Part shown: piece by piece, positions 33,203 through 40,592 of the stretch
Layout of the letters: every line of letters begins with the position of its first letter
Numbering within the stretch: the first letter of the stretch is position 1
Notes under the pieces: model-generated
What the model saw: only the letters and a program-made list of their open reading frames with translations
What the model was told of the DNA's origin: nothing
Database searches by the model: none
Assembly: GCA_943704525.1 (NCBI GenBank)
Contig: CALSCQ010002045.1
Coordinates: forward strand, 1 to 40,592
Reading direction: 5' to 3'
Source: Pigoraptor vietnamica
Lineage: Eukaryota > Opisthokonta > Filasterea
Length of the DNA stretch: 40,592 bases
Made by a program: the position numbers and the translations under genes

Positions 33203-33951
33203 ATGGCCGACCAAGACTCGATTGGAAGCAGTGCCTTTGAGGAGATCTATCCCCTCGCTGCTCTGCCGGCGGGGCGCCCAAGCCGTCGCATGTCGCTACA
33301 GCAGTTTGATCTCACTACCCCCTCTCCGACAAGCAAAAGCACGGAGGAGCGGCGAGTCGGGATTCTCATGTCTTCTTCAAAGGGCTCCGAACTTCAACTC
33401 TTAAAGAACGTCGCAACACGGCGCGATTATATCCAAGAAATGAAACGTATCGATCGCCGCAGTGCAATGGCGGCCGCCGAACATGAAGACGACATGGAGG
33501 CAATGCGGTGAGTAAGCCCGGCCGCCGGGCACCAGACTGAGTGCTGTCCTGACACTGGCACTTCACCGAGTTGCGCACTTGACCGTTCACTCCGCCGTCA
33601 TGGATGTCGCAGTTGACTGACAGTTCGGCTGAATGACGCCGCAGGAACAACCTCGCTCGCCTTCAGTCTTACCGTCGGGCGAGCGTGAGCGACACTCCTT
33701 TGCTACCTCCCGTTCGAAAGATGTCTGGCCGCGTGCTACTGTCACGATCATGCGGAGACACGCCACTGAATAATGAGCCGATTTCGAACCTACCAGACCT
33801 GTCTCACTCCAAGACGAACTCCTCGCGTCGGCTCCGGCCCGTCCACTCGCACACAGGCGATCAATGCGCGCACTGCAGGACATTGTCACGGTCTTCTGGA
33901 CGTTGGGACATACTCAGCCCGCCAAATGATAGCGGCACTAAACTGCAATAA
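33203..33951 (+). CDS. Two-exon gene of unknown function with RRxS motifs
   Basis: Exon 1 is 33203-33507 (start context ATCAAGATGGCC). A 137-bp intron, GTGAGTAAG to GCCGCAG, precedes exon 2 at 33645-33951. The phase-2 junction restores an Arg codon. The product is about 203 residues. I do not recognise it. The first 60 residues are polar and Ser/Thr/Pro-rich. A charged helix that could form a coiled coil (YIQEMKRIDRRSAMAAAEHE and onward) runs across the splice junction without a break, which supports the intron. Two basophilic kinase-type sites are visible, RRMS near residue 29 and RRAS near residue 113. The C-terminal 85 residues look disordered, with one CxxC (CAHC). A TATA-like box and a duplicated upstream region give it the clearest promoter in the window. 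Confidence 0.5.
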
Positions 33952-35151
33952 GAGTCGGCCGCCGGCTCCGACCACGATGGTGGCCACGCTCTCCGAGCGC
34001 ATTCCGGTCTTTAGCTTACTGACCTAGAGGCACTGAGTAACAAAAAGTTGCAATGAAACTGCGGACAGTCTGTGGATAAATTCTGTAGTGTGCCGCAACT
34101 GACCATCACCCGCAGCGCCTGATCCGGCCGGCACTGTCGGCGGAGTTCAGTGGTTAGACAGTGGCCGGCCGTGCCTTACTGAACAATTGACTGGGCAGCT
34201 TTGTGGCCGTGTTACAACTGACAGACGCTGCAAACTGAAACGCGGCATTGGCTAAGTCGCCGATTCAAGAGCTTGGCCGGCGCCGGAGCCGAATCAGACG
34301 AACTCAAGCCGAGAGGGGCTGCCGCAGTCACTCGTCCGTATCACTGTTCCGGCGGGACTGGCTTTCTGTCCCCGGCAAGCTTACTGCAGTAGAACGTATC
34401 GTCTGTGGGGCTCACATCTGATATGACTGATACAGACTAGCCGAGCCTTAGACTGCTCGGCCGGCGTCGTCAGTAACAGCACTCTGATTCCCTGTGTGTA
34501 CTGTAGGCACTCGTCGAGAGATCATAAAAAAGACAGAACAAACGCGCAAAGTCTGTATATAGAACTCATGGCAATGCAGCAAGGAAGACCGACAGTGCGA
34601 AAGACTGAAACATTCTTATTTGTCAAAGTCTGGTCCGTCAACAATATAAATTATAATACCAACGAACTGACGGAATTGATAACGAGCGCACTGCACCAGG
34701 CCGTGAGGACGTCAAGTCGGACGGTTGCTTGGCGACTGAGCTCGCGAATTAAAAGTAGCATTTTTTTGCCGCCGCCGCGTCCAACTGAACCGTCGTGAGC
34801 GGCACCTGAAAATCAACTGCTGCTTGCCAATGCTGCGGGACGCGATGAAATAATTGCACGCAACAGAGCGAGATCCAGCGGCCGGCCACACTGGCATTCA
34901 TGTGGTCGACGTCGATCAGGGGCGAACAGATCATTTCAAACTGTGAGTCGAGCCACACTGAAGTGTCGTACGTTATTCTTGCACTGCCGGCCAGTTTCGG
35001 ACTTTCTCGCGCAGCTGGCAGGGCATGACACTCCAGCATGGCACGCCAAAGTTCATGTCGCGCACGTACTTCACTGAACGCGGCCCCGACCCCTCGCGGG
35101 TGGCACGTCTCTCGAAACGTCCGGATGGACCCGTTACCGTGCCCTGCCAAC
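33952..35151. other. 1.2 kb without a supportable gene
   Basis: Lower GC than the flanking genes, with many ACTGA/TCAGT and GGCCGG words and a nested palindrome at 34123-34184. A 167-codon minus-strand frame at 34749-35252 is the longest here but shows no family features and overlaps the start of the leucine-rich-repeat ORF. Confidence 0.4.
34123..34184. repeat. Nested inverted repeats
   Basis: CCGGCCGGCACTGTC (around 34124) is matched, with a one-base difference, by the inverse copy GACAGTGGCCGGCCG at 34157-34171. Offset from it, GTTCAGT (34145) pairs with ACTGAAC (34178). The DNA can form a strong stem-loop. Confidence 0.6.
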
Positions 35152-35832
35152 ATGGACGCGCGCACCCTTTTTTCGCTCCCGGACGACCGGAGCTCTTCGT
35201 CGTCCACATTGCGCCACGTCTCAGTGGAGATGATGTCCGCGCGCTTGCCCACGCGTGCCGCCGAGAGCAGTGTGCTGCGGTTTGAGAGGACATACAGGCT
35301 CAGAGAACGCGTTGCGACGAGATTTTACGCGGACGGTCAGTTCAGGGACCTTGTCACGGCCACTATTCCCCGCAGCCGCCTCTCCGGCTCTGCGAGTTCT
35401 CCATGGCGATGGCGAAGTGTCTGTGCTCGACACACGCTCGACCTCAGCCGTTGTCTGCAACTGACTGACTCGGTTTCTGCGCTCGGCGTCCAAACGCTCA
35501 ACCTCAGCGGCTGTACACTACTGGTGGACGTATCTGCGCTTGGCGGCGTTCACTCGCTCAATCTCAGCGGCTGTTGGTACGTTTCGGACGTCTCTGCGCT
35601 CGGCGGCGTCCACACGCTCGACCTTTCCCTCTGCGAAGTCTCGGACGTCTCTGCACTCGGCCGTGTCCACACCCTCAACCCTTTGTCGTTGCGTGATGTT
35701 GTGGACATTTCTGCGCTCGGCGGCGTCCACACGCTCGACATATGTGGCTGTTGGCGAATTTCAGACCTCGAACCCCTTGTCGGTGTGTGGAGGCTCGTTT
35801 TTGACCAGCCGACTCCTTCCTTCTTGCGATGA
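35152..35832 (+). CDS. Leucine-rich-repeat protein, possibly F-box derived
   Basis: An open frame of 226 residues from ATG 35152; an in-frame ATG at 35038 also exists. The C-terminal 130 residues are about six leucine-rich repeats of 22-23 residues with the core DVSALGGVHTLDLSGC. They are also visible as about 67-bp tandem DNA repeats from 35430 to 35750. Solenoids of this type mediate protein binding. The N-terminus starts MDARTLFSLPDD, like the first turn of an F-box, but the rest of an F-box-like sequence (RLSGDDVRALAHACRR) lies in a different frame at about 35187-35282. So the F-box region appears overwritten by two compensating frame shifts, or the resemblance is chance. Expression and intactness are uncertain. 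Confidence 0.55.
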   Translation: MDARTLFSLPDDRSSSSSTLRHVSVEMMSARLPTRAAESSVLRFERTYRLRERVATRFYADGQFRDLVTATIPRSRLSGSASSPWRWRSVCARHTLDLSRCLQLTDSVSALGVQTLNLSGCTLLVDVSALGGVHSLNLSGCWYVSDVSALGGVHTLDLSLCEVSDVSALGRVHTLNPLSLRDVVDISALGGVHTLDICGCWRISDLEPLVGVWRLVFDQPTPSFLR

Positions 35833-36348
35833 CCCTCTGGTGGCACATGTCACTTGACGGATTAAATGATCTGCCTCTAGCTTCGTCCGCGCCGTCTGCG
35901 TCGTCGGTCTGAATTTTGCTTGAACCACTCCCGTTCTCGCTTGTACTCGCCCTTTTTCGTTTTCTTTTTTCTTTTTTCTTTTTTTTTTTTGCGGCGGACA
36001 TGGTCTCTGCATTGCCCCGGGGCCTTGACACTCGTAGAACCTCTCGCGCGTTCGCGTTTCGCACGCGCGCCTAACGCGTGCTTTATTTCACCGGGGTGGC
36101 TATGGAAATGCAAACTCAAAGGTGCCACGCACGCACACAAAATGCCGAACAAAGCGACGGGACCAAAGAGCAGTAGGGTACAGGACACGCACACGCGCAC
36201 GCACACGCACACGACGCGCCGCGGCACGCACGCACAACAGGACCAAACGAGAAAGAGAGATGCGAAGAGAGACAGCCGCATCACAAACGGCGCGACCGTG
36301 GCACCCACTTTCGAGCAAGATAGGGTCCACGCACACAAACGGCGTTCA
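35833..36348. other. 3' spacer with T-rich and ACGC-rich tracts
   Basis: Contains a plus-strand T-rich run at 35952-35991 and a CACGCACACG-type tract at 36185-36235, just 3' of the minus-strand membrane-protein gene. The Lys-rich minus-strand frame across the T run is probably just the poly-A of that strand. Confidence 0.5.
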
Positions 36349-37220
36349 TCACGGCGTCTCATCCCGCTCTTCATCCGCCTCTGCCTTCGCCTCCGCGGGC
36401 GTAATGCGCGCGTCGTCCCCAGCCGCCGCAATCGCAGCCGCGTCGTCGCCATCCACTTCGGGGATGGACTCGACCTCGGCGTTTGGCCTCGCCTCGTCGC
36501 CGTCTCCGTCCCCCTCCGCCTCTCCTTCTCCCTCTTCCGCCTCCCCTTCCGCAACATTGCGATCGCGCGCCGCAGCAGGGCCCACTTCGACCTCGTCGTT
36601 GGGCTCCGTCTCGCTTTCGGAGGCTTCGGCGTCCGTCTCGTCCTCATCGTCGGCGTCAGAGGGGAGCTTCTCGTCGGGGTCCTTCGCCGTCTCCTCAGCG
36701 TCAGCAGACGCATCTGCCTCGGCGGCTAGGCGGTCCACCTCTTCGGCAGTCGGCTCCTGGATGTCGGCTGGAAAACAGGAGGACAAGGCGTTTTTCAGTG
36801 AATATGTTAACATAGGGTTAGGGTAGGGAACCATCAAACAAGGCATAGTTTGTAGTGTGCACTACTGAGGCAAAAGCAGAGACTGCACACTGCCCATAGT
36901 CCATGGGCAATCACACACAGGTGAAGACGCGACAGACACGGAGCAAAAAAGAGAGATGGCGATCCCCCGCACGCACCATGAGGCGCAGGATGGTTGTGAC
37001 CGTGCGCATGGTTGTGGCCTTGGTGGGGGTTGTTGCTCCCCCCGAACAGCGCAGCGTGCGAGAGATACAGAAAAACGGCCGCAATAAACACCGCGACGCC
37101 AATCTGCACGATGCGCCGCTTCTGCGCGGACGCCGCCGAGAAGGAGCGCTCGTGAATGTGGTGCGAGCGGGTCTGGAAGTCGTATCCCGTGCCCTTCATC
37201 TTGTCCACTTCCGCCGACAT
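36349..37220 (-). CDS. Single-pass membrane protein with His-rich and acidic luminal/extracellular tail
   Basis: Two exons: 37220-36977 and 36767-36349. The donor GTGCGTGCG and acceptor TTTTCCAG join in phase 1, giving about 220 residues. Residues 1-36 are polar and basic (KMKGTGYDFQTRSHHIHERS). A membrane helix follows at about 37-58 (IVQIGVAVFIAAVFLYLSHA). Next is a short His-rich motif, HQGHNHAHGHNHPAPH, able to bind metal such as zinc or copper. The tail of about 135 residues is very acidic and Ala/Glu/Asp-rich, probably disordered. With no cleavable signal peptide and a positive N-terminus, a type II orientation (tail outside or in the lumen) is likely. No family recognised. The His-rich plus acidic design recalls metal-handling or Ca2+-buffering proteins; that is inference. 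Confidence 0.75.
36811..36829. repeat. Short telomere-like motif in an intron
   Basis: ATAGGGTTAGGGTAGGG inside the intron of the membrane-protein gene. Only one exact TTAGGG, flanked by TAGGG variants. Confidence 0.5.
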
Positions 37221-37809
37221 AGACACAGACTGGAAGTTGCAGGGGTCGCCAAGTGGCTGGGAAGGCGACGAGCACACAGCCCCCTCGCGTACGCGTGATC
37301 GCAATGCCGCTTGAGGACGAATCGGCCGAGACAAAACGCAAGGAGCGCAAAGAAGTGATGTGGAAAGATGTGGAAAACGTCGACTACCCGCAGCGCACCG
37401 CAAAGCGTGACAATAGAGCGAAACGGCAATGCAAGCACTCCGTCAAACACACGACCCTCCCCTCACATGCAGCGCACACGTGGGAACGGGAAGAAGAGGG
37501 CGATCTCGCGCAAAGCGGCGTGGGTGTGTGCGTGTGTGTGCGAGAGGCCTCCTCAAACGAAACACAGCCTAAAGTGGGGATGGGTTGAACACGCGAGGTC
37601 CTGCGGGCAGCCAATCAGACGCGCAATTCACACGAATCGTCATTACAATTCGTGCTGTCATCATGTCGTCATCACGTGAAATTCCGATCCCGGTGCGTCT
37701 GGACTGTCCGTGCACAGGCTGAAGGGAGAAGTGCAACGACTCCGCTTGTTTGCACCACAAATATAATAGCAGCCTCTTGTATTGTGCCACAGAGGGACCC
37801 CGCAGCCGC
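37221..37809. other. Spacer between two minus-strand genes
   Basis: Upstream region of the membrane-protein gene and 3' region of the kinase gene. One perfect TCACGTGA palindrome lies at 37672-37679, the same word as the cluster before CENP-O. No gene is visible. Confidence 0.5.
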
Positions 37810-40271
37810 TTACATGGTGACCGCAACCATTTCGATCGGCTCCTCCACCATCTCCACTGCATCGCTCTCGCCATTCCCCGGCTCGGCCGAGGCGGCAAGG
37901 GCCAACGGCTTGGGCGTGCGCGCCGTGTGCAGCGCCTCGCCAGCCCCGTCTTCCTCGTCAAGCACGGCGGGCGTCAGCGCAGTGGGTGCGTTGAGGCTGC
38001 GCTCCATGGTTTGGAGGAGACTCTTGCGGTCGTTCGACTCGTCCGACAGTGCCGATGTGTTCGACTTGATGTTCTCAAAGACGGTGCGCGTGGCAGGCGC
38101 GGCGACGTCCAAGGGCGCCCACGCGGACCAGTTCACGGTCGTGAGCCAGTCGACGATTTCGCGGAATGACGGGCGCGCCGTCGCGACACTCGCAACACAC
38201 CGCGTCGCGAAATCGACGAATTCGTCCGGAGTGCCCGTGGGGAAGGTGGGTCGAAGCCCTTCGTTTGCGATGGAGATCATGAGGGCGGCTTGGTTCTTGC
38301 CGGTGAACTCGCGATAGGGGCGCGTGCGCACGACGACCTCGTTCATGACAATCCCTGGAACGGACAGAGGGGGTTGTGTGCGTGTGAGCGACACGGCGTG
38401 AGTGACACGGCGAGGGCGCGATAAATATGCCAGAGTGGCAGGTGAGAGACACATCCGCGAGTGTGGGCGGAGCAAAGGGTTGTGAGAGTCATTACGAGCA
38501 GAACAAAGAAGAGCAGCACAACGAGACGCACCGAAACTGAAAACGTCCGATGAAAGGTCGGGCACTTCGCCCAGCATGATGTTCGGGTCCATCCTACGGA
38601 GAGAGTGCCGTTGTTGAGCCCATGACAAACACGAAGGGCACAGCCCGCACGTGACAAGCAGACGAAGACGCGACGTGTGGGCGCACGGTCGTACGTGCGT
38701 CAGACGCCCGCCTCGTGCGTGCGTGGTGCCAGGTGCCAGTGCTAGCTTATAGGATCAGAGGGCACCCACCATAGCAGCGTGCCGGCCATCCCGGATGTCG
38801 AGCTGGCGTCCTTCAGTCGCGCAAGGCCAAAGTCGCTCACCTACAACAGTGCGACACTCGCCGTCAAAATACGCATCGTATGAACAGCAAATGGAATAGG
38901 CAAGTCGGCGTGTAAGATTATGGCACACTGAATGCACCCTACGGCAGAAGCATGCCGCGCGTAGCCCACCTTGACCTTGTATCGCTCGTCGCACAGCAGA
39001 TTGAGTGACTGCGACAGAGGGAAACGAAGTTCATAAGCACTCACAGAGAAGGAAGGAAGCAAACTCACGCACAATAGTCTCACACCACAGTATGCCGTGC
39101 CCGTGCAAGAGGCTCTTGTGAGGATGTGTTACATTCCGTTACTCACCTTGAGATCTAAATGGAGGATGGGCGGCGTTGCCGAGTGGAGGTAAGCCATCCC
39201 CCTCGCTGCGTCCGTGAGCGAACTTATGCGGAACTGAAGGGGTGCACGCGTGTGTGTGCGTGCGCGAGTATGTGTCAGTGTAAGTCAGACGCCATAGGAG
39301 ACGGAGAGACTATGGACGATACATAGGGTATGTATCATTGTGTTTGTGCGCGTGTGTGTGTGTGCGTGTGTGTGCATGTGTGTGCGTGTGTGTGTGCAGT
39401 GCATACATTTGCATACTGGGCATCCGCACCTTCCAGTCGATGGCCATCCCAGGCGTTTCGAGGACGTGTAGGAGCGTCCCGTTCTCCATGAATTCGGCGA
39501 TAAGACACAGCTGAGGCGCCTTGATGTACGCGCCCTGCGGTGCATCCGACAGGTGAGTGCACTCGCGTTCCACACAGATGCACGTCCGCACACTCACACC
39601 CACCCATACGCGCACCCGCACTCACAGACACATGCAAGCACACTCGCACACACATGTAAACCACACAAGACTACGGACACCTGCTCACATGACCGAAAGA
39701 GAACACCAGGCTACGGACCATAAACAGCACGATGTTCGGATGGCGCAAAGTGCACATCGTGTGGACCTCCTGCAAAAAATCGTGCACTGCTTTGTCGATC
39801 TCGTCCTGGATATAGACGCGTTGAATTGAGACGCGCGCACGCACAGCACACCCCCGCGCACGCAAGCACACTCAGAACACCCCCCCCGCGCGCGCACACA
39901 CGCACACACATGCACGCACGCGACATGCCGCGCACTTTTACACACGCCAGCACCACACACGCGCCTACATGCGCGACGCCTGCCCTCCCTCCCCAACCTT
40001 CTCCTTCGCGTCCTTGCGCTTGTTGAGCGACGTGCTCAGGCCACTCGCCGCCATCTGCACACTGGCGCTCTCCGCAAGGCGAATGCTGTCCTCGTTGATG
40101 CCGCCGTGGCCCATTGGGCGAGGGCTCGCGGGCGCCTTTGCACTGCGCACGAAATCGCCGCCCTTGAACGAGCCGTTGTTGTTCGAGGCACGTGACTGCG
40201 ACCGCCGAAGGGAGAGCTTGGACGACACGCGACGGATGACCTTGCCGAGGAAGGACGTGTCGTCCTCGTGG
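37810..40271 (-). CDS. TKL-type protein kinase, 5' partial, with divergent HRD and APE motifs
   Basis: Exons in coding order: 40271-about 39998, 39805-39719, 39534-39430, 39233-39147, 39008-38970, 38840-38770, 38593-38532 and 38354-37810. From the second exon on, all phases agree. Visible kinase parts: helix C (DEIDKAVHDFLQEVHTM), RHPNIVLFMGAY, hinge CLIAEFMENGTLL, catalytic loop HLDLKSLNLL, metal-binding VSDFGLARLKD, then GTLLWMDPNIML, SSDVFSFGIVMNEV and RPSFREIV. This is the TKL/Raf-like pattern. Two motifs differ from consensus: HRD is HLD, making it a non-RD kinase, and APE is DPN. The first exon encodes a basic Ser/Arg-rich segment where strand beta-3 and the glycine loop would be expected. 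So the glycine loop and catalytic Lys either lie beyond the window with a long insertion, or are missing. The C-terminal 110 residues are acidic and disordered-looking. Active kinase or pseudokinase cannot be decided. Confidence 0.85.
39335..39402. repeat. (GT)n-rich tract in a kinase intron
   Basis: GTGTGTGTGCGTGTGTGTGC-type runs between the 39534-39430 and 39233-39147 exons. Confidence 0.85.
39831..39965. repeat. CA/CG-rich intronic tract
   Basis: ACGCACGCAC and CGCGCGCGCACACACGC runs with a C homopolymer. It fills the intron between the first visible exon and the helix-C exon. I found no hidden glycine-loop exon in it. Confidence 0.7.
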
Positions 40272-40330
40272 CTGTCGGGACGTCATCGCACGCGTCACTC
40301 AAGCAGCTCTGAAAGGATGCTCCACCCCGC

Positions 40331-40345
40331 ATGCACACACACACG

Positions 40346-40381
<36 letters not shown>

Positions 40382-40497
40382 CACACACACACAGACACAC
40401 ACACAGACACAGACACAGACACAGACACAGACACAGACACAGACACACAGACACACAGACACATAGACACAGACACGCAGACACACAGACACACACA

Positions 40498-40592
<95 letters not shown>
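40331..40592. repeat. Compound satellite: (CA)n, (GA)n, (CAGACA)n, (CA)n to window end
   Basis: CA repeats, then an AGAGAG block, then at least eight ACAGAC hexamers, then about 46 pure CA dinucleotides running off the end. It lies upstream of the first visible kinase exon, so it is probably intronic. Confidence 0.97.

Noticed and set aside
34749-35252. 167-codon minus-strand frame
   Set aside because: No domain, no splice partners, and it overlaps the better supported plus-strand leucine-rich-repeat ORF.
35675-36064. Lys-rich minus-strand frame with an NLS-like start
   Set aside because: The Lys run is just the poly-A complement of a plus-strand T tract. The frame overlaps the leucine-rich-repeat ORF and shows no other coding signal.

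Overview
This is nuclear DNA from a GC-rich, intron-bearing, flagellated eukaryotic microbe. Introns are GT-AG with consistent phases, coding sequence strongly prefers G or C at third codon positions, and CA/GT microsatellites are frequent. An intact axonemal inner-arm dynein heavy chain implies a motile cilium. The kinase, GAF phosphodiesterase and G8-domain protein fit a free-living protist. I cannot name the lineage from sequence alone.

Layout, left to right: an unrecognised repeat-containing ORF (+, 20-1390); a G8/beta-helix type I membrane protein gene (-, 1985-6754) whose last exon carries an inverted, flank-duplicated segment; a class I methyltransferase with a mitochondrial-like presequence (+, 7457-8368); a GAF-GAF cyclic-nucleotide phosphodiesterase in four exons (-, 9006-12340); CCDC25 in eight exons (+, 13489-15212); a single-exon DNAH10-type inner-arm dynein heavy chain (-, 15470-29287); CENP-O in nine exons (+, 29915-32006); a compositionally distinct stretch (about 32.0-35.9 kb) holding a two-exon gene of unknown function and a leucine-rich-repeat ORF; a His-rich/acidic single-pass membrane protein (-, 36349-37220); and the 3' part of a TKL-type kinase (-, 37810-40271) that runs towards the window end, which is a CA-rich satellite.

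Genes from 0 to 32 kb alternate strand, forming convergent and divergent pairs. The divergent DNAH10/CENP-O spacer contains a cluster of TCACGTGA palindromes. GT/CG-rich minisatellites occupy two of the convergent junctions. Long (CA)n tracts ending in (CG)n sit inside introns of three unrelated genes.

The genes form no operon-like pathway. The phosphodiesterase and dynein could both serve the flagellum, and CENP-O serves the kinetochore, but shared function is inference only. The items most worth following up are the inverted segment in the G8 gene, the reconstructed CENP-O, the E-box cluster, the foreign-looking 32-36 kb island and the divergent kinase. All exon structures were worked out by hand from splice signals, reading phase and family knowledge; no searches were run.
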